This document shows positions 1-11,542 of a stretch of DNA of 64,000 nt, one piece after another; position 1 is the stretch's first letter; each line of letters begins with the position of its first letter. A model generated the notes under the pieces. That model did not search any database. It was given only the letters and a program-made list of their open reading frames with translations, and was not told the DNA's origin. The position numbers were made by a program, and so were the translations under genes. Source of the stretch: Ptychodera flava (taxonomy: Eukaryota; Hemichordata; Enteropneusta; Ptychoderidae); assembly GCF_041260155.1 (NCBI RefSeq), contig NC_091929.1, positions 42,134,244-42,198,243 of the forward strand, in the 5' to 3' direction.

Positions 1-919
1 TTTCCTATTCGGAAATATATCGTGGATCTTATCTTAATTGTAGAAACATACATCCAAGTAAAGATTGTGTAAAAGTAGGAGTAAGCCTTAGAGTTTCGTG
101 ACCTTACGATTGTAGCGACTGAGGAAAAAATCACCGAACTCTCTAATTTCGGCCAGTATTCAAATTTCCTTTGACACACGGTCCTCAGCGAAATGAATCT
201 GTGAACATAAATTTGTCGACAAGTATCACCTCATGGAAAGATTCTGCAAAATAAATCAACGCAATCTGTAAATGTAAATGATTTAGCAAAATTCAAAGAG
301 GTGGATTTCAAGATAAAATGAATGACTAAATTAAGATTATATCATTAACATGGCATAGAAGACGATAAGGATGAAGTGATGACGTGGTTGGTCTGCACTG
401 GTTATTGGTTGAAGCTGTGTTACCTTTGACACAAGTGATCTTTGATGCTATACAACTTTCATGGTGGGTCCGCCAGTATTGCATGAACCGAAGTTGTGCT
501 TAATGTAGTGCACAGGCTGTGCAAATGTCTAACAGCCTCGTGAAGTTGTTCCAGGCGTATTTCAGTGTGCTGAAAATGGTAACACTGCAATCACGTCATC
601 AACTCGTCATACACATGCGTCATGTCTAATACATACATGAAAGAATTTGCTCTGGTACATGTCTTTGTAACATGAGAGAATTCTAGATGACGTTGCAGCG
701 TGACCACTCGAGAATGTGTCATCTATGTCATCGTCATTGTCTCAAAGATTACTTGCACAGTGCATTTACTTAAAAGTAAGCCGAATGAATGAAAGTGACT
801 CAAAATCTCTTATTTTAGAGAATGGCATCATTTCACAATGCTGATCATTAGTCCAAATATTGTCGTATGGAAACATTGTTATGGAACGTGACTTCTTCTG
901 CCTTGTATTCGTTTTACTT
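1..919. other. Non-coding left flank, part of the segmental duplication
   Basis: No convincing reading frame is seen. Bases 1-200 resemble 17,840-18,050 (shared phrases such as CAGCGAAATGA and a following TCACC...CTCT block). Bases 840-960 match 20,077-20,200, the 3' flank of the second TRIM-like gene. This is therefore duplicated 3' flank of the TRIM-like genes, and the duplicated unit probably continues past the window's left edge. Confidence 0.6.
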
Positions 920-1303
920 TTAGCTATCTTTAGACAGATGTCCAGCAGATTGAACTTCGTAATAGGAGGAATAGCCATAAGGCGCACTTGACTTTGGTTT
1001 TTTTGGCCATGTGCCATCAGCGTTCTTTTCTTCTAAAACGAGAACTTGACCTTGATATAGGTTGGCGTCCTGAACAGTGTTATCCTTTTTACCCAGGAGT
1101 TCGTAGGTATTGCTCATGTATTTATTCCACATTCTTGTTTCTTTGTCTTCTGATACTTTAAATATTTTACGCATTTTATCTTCGATTTCACTGATTGTGC
1201 TTATCTTACTGAATTTCCTCATCACAGATACGTCAAGTATTGGGTGCTTGCAAAGTGTGAATTCCATAAGATATACTTCAACTTTACAGTGTCCTTTAAA
1301 CAT
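920..1303 (-). pseudogene. Out-of-frame UBL domain of TRIM-like copy 1
   Basis: This stretch encodes the ubiquitin-like domain that follows the DUSP domain in USP4/11/15. Visible family hallmarks are KVEVYLMEF, ETRMWNKYMSNTYE, NTVQDANLYQGQVLVLE and DGTWPK. The matching part of copy 2 (20,210-20,500) is in frame with its DUSP domain. Here the frame is broken near 1,300-1,306, where two bases appear to be missing from a run of A next to GAATGGG. The C-terminus runs on past GTWPK for about 25 residues that copy 2 lacks. The region is either dead, or rejoined if the missing bases are an assembly error. It keeps more USP15-like residues than copy 2, so it is nearer the ancestral state. Confidence 0.75.
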
Positions 1304-2966
1304 CCCATTCGATAACTTTCCTTGCTATTGGTCGTTGTCCAGACACTTTACCATACCACGAAGAAAGCTTTTTCCATCCCACTTCCGGTACAAGGATGTA
1401 GTCTAATTCATCTATGAGATGTTCTTTCAAATCGCGACTGTTCTCCTTGAACAGTCCAGAATTATCGATGGGACCCGGATGACTGCTCTGTTCACCCATC
1501 CCATACATGTCCCAAATGTCATAGCCAACATACTTCTTCCACTGTTTAAACCATCGGCTATCAACTAGATACCAAGTGTCTCCTCTCTTCAAAGGAGTCT
1601 TCAGAAGTTCGCATATTGTCTCTTTCTGTGTTTGGATGTCGACATACGCTTGTTGACTCTGATCTGGGCTGTCAATGGAATCATCATCTTCGCCAGTGGT
1701 GTCATCGGTTTCACTGGTATGACAGTCGTCGATGTTGCCACGGGAATTACTTGCACCATGGCTCTCGTATTGGAGTTTATTATCAGCAATTGCTGAGCCT
1801 ACATCCGACTGTGTCCGAAGTTGCAGACTACTACTTTTGAAACCCCCAATGGATAGATGCTTGACTTCTACTTTTTCCAAAGCCTTTTCGAAACTTTCAT
1901 CTTTTTGGAACTTCGGAAATTCGATATTTGATAGGGTGTCTATATTTGAGTATTTCACCTTTGCGACTTCTGATACCACTGATGCCTGTCTTGCTATGAT
2001 GATTGTTGGTGATTGTTGCATAATGTCTTCCAAGCTAGACATTACAGAAGAGAGCTGATTAATATCCCTCTCAGTGCATTCAAGCTGACTTGACATATTT
2101 GGAATGATTTGTGCATACTGTGTCTGCAAGTACTCTAATTTGTTGGTTTTATCTGTGTTTATCTGGCGTTTGATAGCTTCAAACTTTTCTGTTACTTTTT
2201 GAAGAAGAATTTTTGAACAATCTTCAATTTTCTTGGTTTCGTTGTTAAGAGTTTCTTGTAACATTTCCGTTTTACACTTGATGTTGTTTCTGCTCTCAAC
2301 AGCCTGTTCATGTTTCTTCTTCAAATCTGTGAGACAACTCTGTATTCTCGATTTTGCATCTTGCAAAGCGACTTCAAGACCAACATGGCTGTGTTGCGCA
2401 TGATCAAACACTGAACACTCCAGACAAACGATGACCTGGCAGTCAGAGCAATATATCTTCTGCCCATCTGTGTGAACTGTACATTGTGCTGCGAGTTTAT
2501 CTGGTTCTTGACCTTTGGATTTCGCTGATTCATACTCTGATATAGTCATCTGTTTATGTCCCTTTGTCGCTTTCATTTTAGCGTGAAATTTTCCACAGCC
2601 ATCACAAAAATTAGCACCGCAAATGATACACCTTATTGCTGCTATCTTTTCGTCACACCCATCGCAAACTAACCCGCCATCTTCACCCGTTGTACTTCTT
2701 TCCTCCATAAATGTCACAAAAGCATTCACCGAAAGACACTTCGGAAGGCCCAGCACGCCCCCACCCGGAAGTCGACACTCGAAGCGACAGGCCGGACATT
2801 TCAGTGTTTTTTCACCCTTACTGAGTTGAATGAGACATTGTCTGCAGTAATAATGCTGACATAGGAGTACCCTGGCATCTTTGAAACGTCCAAGACAAAT
2901 CTGGCATGTTAGATGTTCTTCTTCAAGATCGTAGAATACATTTGATTCCGTTCCAATGCCAGCCAT
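1296..2966 (-). CDS. TRIM-like RING/B-box protein with DUSP domain, copy 1
   Basis: Predicted E3 ubiquitin ligase of 556 aa in a single exon. The only ATG matching copy 2 is at 2,966 (MAGIGTESN); the open frame starts 7 codons earlier at a GTG, which is not used here. Domains in order: C3HC4 RING (about 21-60, ending CPAC), two B-boxes (about 100-200), a long coiled coil (about 210-300), an acidic low-complexity linker, then a DUSP domain ([43 protein letters not shown]). RING plus B-boxes plus coiled coil defines the TRIM family; DUSP is otherwise typical of ubiquitin-specific proteases. No protease domain follows. The frame stops at the DUSP/UBL junction after a small deletion, so this copy lacks an in-frame UBL. 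PAO A lies divergently upstream. Function is inferred from domains only. Confidence 0.8.
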   Translation of the reverse strand: MAGIGTESNVFYDLEEEHLTCQICLGRFKDARVLLCQHYYCRQCLIQLSKGEKTLKCPACRFECRLPGGGVLGLPKCLSVNAFVTFMEERSTTGEDGGLVCDGCDEKIAAIRCIICGANFCDGCGKFHAKMKATKGHKQMTISEYESAKSKGQEPDKLAAQCTVHTDGQKIYCSDCQVIVCLECSVFDHAQHSHVGLEVALQDAKSRIQSCLTDLKKKHEQAVESRNNIKCKTEMLQETLNNETKKIEDCSKILLQKVTEKFEAIKRQINTDKTNKLEYLQTQYAQIIPNMSSQLECTERDINQLSSVMSSLEDIMQQSPTIIIARQASVVSEVAKVKYSNIDTLSNIEFPKFQKDESFEKALEKVEVKHLSIGGFKSSSLQLRTQSDVGSAIADNKLQYESHGASNSRGNIDDCHTSETDDTTGEDDDSIDSPDQSQQAYVDIQTQKETICELLKTPLKRGDTWYLVDSRWFKQWKKYVGYDIWDMYGMGEQSSHPGPIDNSGLFKENSRDLKEHLIDELDYILVPEVGWKKLSSWYGKVSGQRPIARKVIEWDV

Positions 2967-3180
2967 TGCCTCTTCTTTACTGCACACAACTCTGACAACT
3001 GTACAATATATTTACCTCAGTCAATCTGTCAAATACGTAAAGCAATAAAAGTTGAGTTGGGCGAGCATCATATAATAATTGAAACCGATCAGTAATTATC
3101 AAAAAGTCAATAGCGGCAAAAAGGTGAGATAAAATACAAAACGTGAACTTGCCTGTCGTGAAAGCTGCTGCCAACCGAAG
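2967..3180 (-). other. Probable 5'-UTR intron of TRIM-like copy 1
   Basis: The leader aligns with the leader of copy 2. On the minus strand the exon end reads GACAG followed by GCAAGT (intron from 3,152), a GC-type donor where copy 2 has a perfect GTAAGT. Acceptor-like CAG triplets lie just upstream of the start codon, for example GTGTGCAG near 2,980. The coding part has no introns, so this would be the gene's only one. Prediction only. Confidence 0.4.
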
Positions 3181-3350
3181 TAGTAGCTTCTTGCCTGTTT
3201 TAGTGATTGCAAGGATTGGGAATTCCCCGAAACAGATATCCCATGGTTCCGTGTGATGGGGTCAACCAACCTAAAGTTATCGATATGACATCATCAAGCA
3301 ACAACAGTTTCGTTTCGATGTTCAACTGCATACCCATATAATTGTTTCGA

Positions 3351-3653
3351 TAAAGGGACAAAGTAAGCCATTTTTCATGAATTTGTTTGATACGAGATAC
3401 TACTTATATGGTTTGAAATGTTGAAAATGAGGGGTGACCATGCAAATATCTGACCCCGGTTTTAGACACGATACATGAAACCATCGCGAAAATGAATTTA
3501 ATGGTCATGACCATTAATTCATTTTCGCCATAGTTTCATTTAATTTTTTAAATTATTTTATTATTTAATTTAATTAATGTTAATTATTAAACAATATAAG
3601 TAGTCTCTTGCATCAAACAAAATTCATGAAAAATGGCCAACTTTGTCCCTTTT
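3351..3653. mobile_element. MITE, ~300 bp, TIR beginning TAAAGGGACAAAGT
   Basis: The left arm (3,351-3,412) and right arm (3,592-3,653) are about 60-bp inverted repeats with few mismatches. The ends read TAAAGGGACA and TGTCCCTTTTA, resembling the TTAAAGGRR ends known for T2-type MITEs. A second, inner palindrome of about 40 bp sits at 3,489-3,528. There is no coding capacity. Confidence 0.8.
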
Positions 3654-5569
3654 ACCTGTATCCATTGTATTTCACCATGTTACCACTTACAGACGCAGCC
3701 AAAGGAGATGATCGTGAGCAGTTTTTCAGAGGTCGGGCAAATATGAAAATAATCAATGTACGGGGAGAAAATAAATTTTTACTGAGGACAAGGTAGGGAT
3801 TTTTTACAATGGAGAGGAAGATAATTCCTTGTATTTATACCTGAAAATAGGTAGTGGGAGGGAGCTGTTGTAGTCGATAGAACTAAAAATGTAACAGTTT
3901 CAGTGGTGGGGGATAATAGAGAGCTTGAACTGCTGTGGGATTGGGGAAGCGGACAGACCAGAGATACTGGGGAGCAGCTGACATTATAATTCTGCTAGTA
4001 CAAGGGCACTTATGAACAGCTGCACTTTCCATCCCTCCCCTACCCCAAAATGGTAAGGTCAAGGTCGAAATATGTAAAACCCTTACATCAGCCTAAATAA
4101 CATGTTTTGTAGAGATTTTGTAAAATCGACTGATTTTACCAGCTGACTGCACCTCATCAGGGTCGTATAGTAATATCACTTTTCAATACTTTTCTTGGCC
4201 CATTGTACAGTGAAAGTAGCTGACCCTGATTTCTATTAAACTTTACGATAACGAAACCGGAGTGCAAACTGTAGATTATGATTATTTCATTGGAAGGCAA
4301 TAAGCAATCTATTTATGATAACACAATAAGAGCTTTTTATATGTCTTTACAGTTTGAGTTTCAGTCGGAAATGACAGCTGAGTTTTTTACAAAATTATAA
4401 AGTTATTGAATGTTTTTCACCTATCAAGTGTTAGAAGAATGGGTGCACCTCAATGTTATAACTAGAAACGTATTTTTACAGGGCATTAAAATAACTTTCA
4501 AAAAACCAGTCAAAAAAGCACACCAGCAGATTCAAATAAAACGTTCGCCAAAACACGTGGGCTGGATCACCTACCAGTATGCTATAAGGAACTTCCCTTC
4601 AAAAAGTGGGTTCATTTACCTTGAAACAAAGATGGCGTCGCTTTTTTATACCTACAGTGTAATGACGTCACAAAGCATCGTTGATTGCTGCACTTCAAAA
4701 CCCAGTGAAAGACATCCAACACAAAATTTATGAAACATCTTTGAGTTGTTTAATTGTCTTTTGTTGAGGCCTAGGTATCCTTGCTCAACTTGATAATTTT
4801 TTTCCAGAAAGTCACCTTTGTACTGTGTACGCATGGCCGGTTGAAGGACAATAAAAACAAAGCGGGGAAGATATAATCGCCATTTTGAAAAAAATCGTAG
4901 AAAAATTGTGTTTCCTAGGAGTTTAGATTTATTTTTCAACATGCCGATCCCTCACGCTGAAACTTTTGTCCGTTCCCGTGTTCGGCTAGCATTGGTACTT
5001 TTTGCATTCGTCTATTTTTATGCAGCCGATGTTTGCCCTTGCAGAGATTTTTTGGACGAAAAACAAATCCCGACTCCCCCCTCACCGAATGAGTCAGTCG
5101 GGTTTCGAATGTGTGTAAGATTTATGATGATACACGTCAATTTTGACAAGAACCATGTAAGCACCAATGTTCATGCTTTTCAATAGATCAGTTGCCATGG
5201 ATAAAGCACACCTTTAGTGATGAATAAGTACACCTATACCCCTTGGGAAATTTTAGTTTCACTGAAGTATAGTATGGGTCTCGTTTTCGAATTCTTGACT
5301 TGTTGCGGTGCATAATTTCTGTTGATTTATTCATGTCCCGTGTTGATCACGTGACAGGGGCATATACTGCGTGGGCAACGGAAGAATATTTTATTGACCT
5401 GAGTTTCGGAACACCCACGCCTTCACCCAACTAGCTCACATCCTGACTTTCTGGACATTGTCTCACTATTTGCTAATCTCCGCGTCAGATTCTAGATTTT
5501 TCAACCTATTTCCGCGACTTCCATGGTCAAGCTAGCGAGGGGTTTGCTTGGAAGTGCTGCTCGATTTCT
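3654..5569. other. Intergenic region between TRIM-like copy 1 and PAO A
   Basis: From about 4,000 it matches 22,600-22,740, and from 4,240 it matches 24,480-25,780 upstream of PAO C, so it belongs to the duplicated unit. It contains a CRE-like TGACGTCA near 4,664 and a short open frame from 4,931 that is not frame-conserved in the other copy. No supported gene. Confidence 0.6.
5348..5353. promoter_or_regulatory. Conserved E-box CACGTG upstream of PAO A
   Basis: GATCACGTGAC followed by GGGGCATAT is retained both here and upstream of PAO C (25,582). It lies about 220 bp before the start codon. CACGTG is the core of bHLH-zip sites (USF, MITF/TFE, MYC classes). Its role is inferred from conservation between two copies only. 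Confidence 0.35.
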
Positions 5570-6388
5570 ATGACAATGGAAACGCTCAAGTTTGGTCTAA
5601 TTCTGGCTGCATTTTCGACGGTGGTCTTCAGGTCGACAACAAACTGTGAGGACATTGAAACGAAAGTGCTGATACTTGGTGCAGGTGTAAGCGGAATGGT
5701 TGCAGCGGAAACTCTGAAAGACAAAAACATGACAGATTTTATCATTCTTGAGGGCAGCGATCAAATCGGCGGACGTTTGAAGTCCCTCGATTTCCATGGA
5801 GTAAGGATTAATCTAGGAGCCAATTGGATTCATTTTGCAAACAGCAACGACAATGTCATTTGGAATTTGAAGGAGAAATACGACATATCGGGTAAAGATT
5901 CCAATTTCGACGACTTTATCATGTACGATGATAGGGGCGACAAAGTCAGCGAAGAGAAAATGAAAGAGGCAAATAAGCGTCTTGATAATGCTGTGGAAAA
6001 ACTTCAAAAACTATTCAACGAAAAAGGCCGCGGCAATTTGAAGATGATGTCATGTAGTTATTACGATCAAAGAAAGTGTATGAAAGAAATGTCCATTCGT
6101 TCGGGTTTGAAGTACGTTGGGTGGAATCCTAAAAATCCTGTAGAAAAGACACTGGAATTTTTCAGCTATGACGCTGAGTATGCAGACGACCCAGACACAA
6201 CATCCCTGAACAGCACTTTGTATTTGGAAGAAGGCAACACCGACGACCACTTCTTCGTAACAGACCCTCGAGGTTTCGATATTTTCCTGCAAGAAATGAA
6301 AAAGGCGCTTCCGCCCGGTGTATTAAAGTTGAAGAAAAATGTTACTTCAGTGGACTGGACTGGGAGTGACAAAGTGATCGTACACACC
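5570..6388 (+). pseudogene. Secreted polyamine oxidase A, N-terminal part (split gene)
   Basis: FAD-dependent amine oxidase of the polyamine oxidase class, which oxidises spermine/spermidine to an aminoaldehyde plus hydrogen peroxide. ATG at 5,570 (an in-frame ATG two codons on matches PAO C). Residues 1-26 are a signal peptide (LKFGLILAAFSTVVF), so export is predicted. The dinucleotide-binding motif GAGVSG, the ribose-binding Glu in ILEG, and GGRLKS follow. GANWIHF carries the His that mammalian SMOX/PAOX have where maize PAO has Glu. DAEYADDPDTTSL matches the plant PAO core DYEFAEPP. There are no introns. The frame is open to 6,388, where a 5.15-kb element interrupts it in the codon after VIVHT; the C-terminal half resumes at 11,543. 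Unless the insert is spliced out, the gene is dead. Bases 6,167-6,388 are identical to PAO C. Confidence 0.85.
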
Positions 6389-6599
6389 TGTATCACCCCT
6401 ATTTGTAACAATCAACCCTATTTGTAACAAAACAATTTTCAAAAAAACTTTGCCGTATATGTTAAAATATTAATAAAACATCCATATTTGTATGTTTGAG
6501 GGCAATTTTCATTTTTTTTCCTTGTCAAAACTCATTTTTCCGAAACTGCTTTTGTTACAAATAGGGTTGACGTGTCAACCCTATTTGTAACAATCAACC

Positions 6600-8740
6600 C
6601 TATTTGTAACAATCAACCCTATTTGTAACAAAATTTAACCAACTTGTAACAAAACCTAATTTTCAAAAAATACCGTCAATGACGCGTACCTTCTCTAATG
6701 TGTGGCCAGGTCAGGTAATTGGTTGTTGGCATGGAGTTGTTGGTAAATAGTTGATGATGTAGGGGCATGAGGTGGGATATGGACCCAAAGAACCCAAAAG
6801 ATGATTAAATACATCAATCAAAAAAATTCTAAGCTACAGTATAAACTGCCTAAAGATAGTTCAATGTGGAAAAAAGTTAAATAATTCAGAAATAAGAATT
6901 AACAGTCCAAAATAGTAATGACGCACTTCCTTACTGACCTGAGTGCATGTGAAATACACAACCTGGCATCTGTAAATTAAATGTATACCAAGTGATCATT
7001 TTAAGTCACTTTTAATTGTTTTTAATGGATTTTCCAAAGAGTCCTGTGGAAATGATGAAAAACGCTTATCTGGTCTTGTGTTTGTATAACCTCATGGCTG
7101 ATAATTGTCATAGTATTGAAAAAAAATTGAAAGTGAAGAAATTACTGTTTTTAATAGGCATATTTTCCTTGAAATACATGACCGTGTAAAGAATATATGC
7201 TAAAAGTGTTTAAGAGTAAATTTCTTTTCAAAAAATAATTTAATTTGTGACCAAAGGATTTTTATTCTTTGAGTTTACAAATTCAAACATTGCAATTTGT
7301 TCAATCATCTTGTGCAGTGCAAAATTTATAAAATGACTGAAAAACAAATAAAATTGGCAGAATTACAGTCTTTGTGATGTAAAATTATGGGTTGACATCA
7401 TAATAACTGTTAATCTGTTTGAAGTACTAATATACTATAATTTAAAAAAGAAAAGTTCATGCAGAAACGGTAAAATATATTGTCAGCAATGTAGTGTTGA
7501 TTTTGACTTTACATCAAAATATGCCTTTGCTGGATACCAAATATATAGGGCGAAATATCAGCCATATTCAGCAAAATCCATACAACATCATTGATCCTTT
7601 TCTAATTTGATTTGATTTGCTTATGTTATCCTTGTATGACAGTCAGTACAATATGGAACTTGAACACAACACAGTGAATAAGTATGCTGTAAATGAAATG
7701 GTGTGGCTGCATCAACATGAAGCAATAGGAGTGCCTTTGTCTCTCACCCCTCATTTCCAACCTGTCCCATCCCTGAAAAAATAGTTTGGTCTTATATTTA
7801 TAATGTTAATAATTTCTGTATTTGTTAAAATGTGCACATCTCAAAAACTTTTGATCATAAACATTTTCATTGTTTTTTATAGCTGACCAATCAGTTAACC
7901 TGTTTATTTTGAATATTTGCGCATTTTTCCTCAGTATTTGACATTTTCTGAATACCTTCTTATTCAGTTTGTCATTTTCTAAAAGTTTAAATGCTCCATT
8001 GTGTGGTCAAGCTTTCCACAAGCATCAAATGTGGTACTTCATATAGGAGGGTCTGCCTCTAGAGGGCGGGCATCATGAACAGTGTTTGTTGGTTAATTCC
8101 TCCACGTAAACTTCTGATTGTACTGTAAACATTGAACATGGCCGACGTCCGATTTTCCTGTCTAAAACTTTCACTCATTTTCGTTCATATGACTCTGAAA
8201 CTCCAGGAAACGATTGGGAAGAAAGGGTTATCTTGAAATATTGAGGTACTCGCCGATATTTTGCAAAATTAAATGAGAAAAAATGCAAGGAAAATGCCGA
8301 CAGGCTCACACGATGACAGTTTTCAGACTCGGAGGAGGCTAATGATCATCTCTGCAGATTATGCAACAGGCCCAGATCACGTGAGACCATGAGGGGATAT
8401 CCACGCAACTCAGTACCAAATACTAGCGCTCACAGAGTGAGCAAACACAAAGTGAGTACCCCTAACGTCAGCTCAGTAGTCTGTATTAGATTGTAGTCAA
8501 CTAAGAAACCTTGGAGAAAGGCTTAACACTGTGGCTATGCCGCTAAGTCCCTTTTGATTTTTGTCATAGCTCAAAATCGTTCTCCCACACCTCAACCTGA
8601 GCCATGAACACCCCCACCAGTTTATGATATGACCCATCACAATGGCATGACGTCAACGGATCTTGACAGACGGAAGTTCTTGACAGCAGCATATTGGTTT
8701 TCAACTCTAATACCTTCTCTGTCTATAAATAGACACGAGA
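6600..8740. other. Unique core of the 5.15-kb element
   Basis: AT-rich with no long open frame. A GC-richer patch near 8,040-8,480 includes an ATG at 8,139 opening a frame of about 32 codons, which could be captured host sequence. A short palindrome around GTCTATAAATAGAC (about 8,718) sits at the core's right edge, flanked by TACCTTCTC and GAGAAGGTA. No function is assigned. Confidence 0.4.
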
Positions 8741-11542
8741 AGGTAAAAAACTTGGCCGTATTTGATGAAATCTTGATGAAATATACATATTAGAATGTTT
8801 TGGGGCAATTTTCTTTTTTTCCTTGTCGTAACCCATTTTTTCCAAAATTGCTCGTTAGATTAAATTTCTTTGTGAGGTTGCTAGGATAAGAGGCTACTCA
8901 CAAGATATAATGAAGTCGTGCAGATACATGCCAAAAGTTTGTTTGGGGGCAATTTTCACCAATTTCTGTCAAAACACGTTTAAAGTTTTGTTTTCTGACC
9001 GAAATCATACTAAACTTATATGGGGTTATTTTTTGTTACAAATTGGGTTGATTGTTACAAATAGGGTTGATTGTTACAAATAGGGTTGACACGTCAACCC
9101 TATTTGTAACAATCAACCCAATTTGTAACAAAAGTTAACCCCATATAGGTTTAGTATGATTTCTGTCGGAATACAAGATTTTTAACATTTTCGACCGAAA
9201 TTGGTGAAAATTGCCCTGAAACAAACTTTTGGCATGTATCTGCACGACTTGATTATATCTCACGAGTAGGCCTCTTATCCCTAGGAACCTGCACAACAAC
9301 ATTTAATCTAACGAGCATTTTCGGAAAAAAAATGAGTTTCGACATGGAAAAAAAAGAAAATTGCCCCAAACATATAAATATGTATATTTCATCAAGGTTT
9401 CATCAATTACGGCAAGTCTCTTTGAAAATTAGGTTTTGTTATAAATTGGTTAAACTTTGTTACAAATAGGATTGATTGATTGTTACATATAGGGTTGACA
9501 CGTCAACCCTATTTGTAACAATCAACCCAATTTGTAACAAAAGTTAACCCCTATGGGTTTAGTATGATTTCCGTCAGAAAACAAGATTTTTAACATTTTC
9601 GACCGAAATTGGTGAAAATTGCCCTGAAACAAACTTTTGGCATGTATCTGCACGACTTGATTATATCTCGTGAGTAGGCCTCATATCCCTAGCAACCTGC
9701 ACAAAGAAATTTAATCTAACGAGCAATTTTGGAAAAAATCAGTTACGACAAGGAAAAAATAAAAATTGCCCCAAAACATTCTAATATGTATATTTCATCA
9801 AGATTTCATCAAATACGGCCAAGTTTTTTTGAAAATTAGGTTTTGTTACAAGTTGGTTAAATTTTGTTACAAATAGGGTTGATTGTTACAAATAGGGTTG
9901 ATTGTTACAAATAGGGTTGACACGTCAACCCTATTTGTAACAATCAACCCAATTTGTAACAAAAGTTAAGCCCATATAGGTTTAGTAAGATTTCGGTCAG
10001 AAAACAAGATTTTTAACATTTTTGACCGAAATTGGTGAAAATTGCCCCAAAACAAACTTTTGGCATGTATCTGCACGACTTGATTATATCTTACGAGTAG
10101 GCCTCTTATCCCAGGCAACCTGCACAACGAAAGTTAATCTAACGAGCATTTTCGGAAAAAATGAGTTTCGACAAGGAAAAAATGAAAATTGCCCCAAAAC
10201 ATACTAATATGTATATTTCATTAAGATTTCATCAAATACGGCCAAGTTTTTTTGAAAATTAGGTTTTGCTACAAATTGGTTAAATTTTGTTACAAATAGG
10301 GTTGATTGTTACAAATAGGGTTGATTGTTACAAATAGGGTTGACACGTCAACCCTATTTGTAACAAAAGTTAAGCCCACATAGTTTAGTAAGATTTTGGT
10401 CAGAAAACAAGATTTTAAACATTTTTGACCGAAATTGGTGAAAATTGCCCCGAAACAAAACTTTTGGCATGTATCTGCACGACTTGATTATATCTTACGA
10501 GTAGGCCTCTTATCCCTATGAACCTGCACAACAAAATTTAATCTAATGAGCAATTTTGGGAAAAATTAGTTACGATAAGGAAAAAACGAAAATTGCCCCA
10601 AAACATACTAATATGTATATTTCATCAAGATTTCATCAAATACGGCCAAGGTTTTTTGAAAATTAGGTTTTGTTACAAGTCGGTTAAATTTTGTTACAAA
10701 TAGGGTTGATTTATACAAATAGGGTTGGTTGTTACAAATAGGGTTGACACGTCAACCCTATTTGTAACAATCAACCCGATTTGTAACAATCAACCCAATT
10801 TGTAACAAAAGTTAAGCCCATATAGGTTTAGTAAGATTTCGGTCAGAAAACAAGATTTTAAACATTTTTGACCGAAACTAGTGAAAATTGCCCCGAAACA
10901 AAACATTTGGCATGTATCTGCACGACTTGATTTTATCTTAGGAGAAGGCCTCTTATCCCAGGCAACCTGAACAACGAAAGTTAGTCTAACGAGCATTTTC
11001 GGAAAAAAATGAGTTTCGACAAGGAAACAATAAAAATTGCCCAAAAGATATAAATATGTATATTTCATCGAGATTTCATCAAATACGGCCAAGTTTTTTT
11101 GAAAATTGTTACAAATTGTTACAAATAGGGTTGACATGTCACCCCTATTTGTAACAATCAACCCAATTTGTAACAAAAGCAGTTTCGGAAAAATAAGTTT
11201 TGACAAGGAAAAAAAAAGAAAATTGCCCCAAAACATACAAATATGCATATTTTATTAATATTTCAACAAATACGGCAATGTTTTTTTGAAAATTAAGTTT
11301 TGTTACAAATAGGGTTGATTGTTACAAATAGGGTTGACATGTCACCCCTATTTGTAACAATCAACCCAATTTGTAACAAAAGCAGTTTCGGAAAAATGAG
11401 TTTTGACAAGAAAAAAAAGAAAATTGCCCCAAAACATACAAATATGCATATTTTATTAATATTTCAACAAATACGGCAAAGTTTTTTTGAAAATTAAGTT
11501 TTGTTACAAATAGGGTTGATTGTTACAAATAGGGGTGATACA
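8740..11542. repeat. Tandem array of palindromic ~410-bp units
   Basis: The palindrome GGGTTGACACGTCAACCC recurs with centres near 9,091, 9,500, 9,922, 10,345 and 10,750, then as diverged forms (GACATGTCACCCC) near 11,136 and 11,340. Spacing is about 405-423 bp, shortening to 386 and 204 at the right end. Each centre is flanked by CAACCCTATTTGTAAC words in both orientations, and each unit resembles the element's own terminal repeat. The array looks like serial duplication of an inverted-repeat end. Confidence 0.85.

Larger units (their letters stand above)
6389..11542. mobile_element. 5,154-bp long-inverted-repeat (foldback-like) element inserted in PAO A
   Basis: The element starts TGTATCACCCC and ends GGGGTGATACA, and is flanked by the 6-bp direct repeat CACACC (6,383-6,388 and 11,543-11,548). 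PAO C has a single CACACC at this point, so the target duplication is well supported. The outer about 200 bp at each end are inverted repeats of one another. Inside are about 2.1 kb of unique sequence (6,600-8,740) and an array of palindromic units (8,740-11,340). No transposase or other protein was found. TG...CA ends with a 6-bp target duplication, combined with inverted rather than direct ends, do not match a family I can name. Call it a non-autonomous foldback-like element. Confidence 0.85.

Noticed and set aside
10790-11248. 152-codon minus-strand frame
   Set aside because: Reads through the palindromic repeat array; the repeated peptide text follows the DNA period.
8740-11542. CRISPR-like array of regularly spaced palindromic repeats
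   Set aside because: Units are ~410 bp with homologous, not unique, spacers in animal DNA; they are copies of a transposon end.
6389-11542. LTR element, because of TG...CA ends and a short target duplication
   Set aside because: The ends are inverted rather than direct repeats and no virus-type protein is encoded.
6389-11542. A functional intron of PAO A
   Set aside because: The nearest GT and AG at the boundaries do not restore the frame; precise splicing is not supported by sequence.
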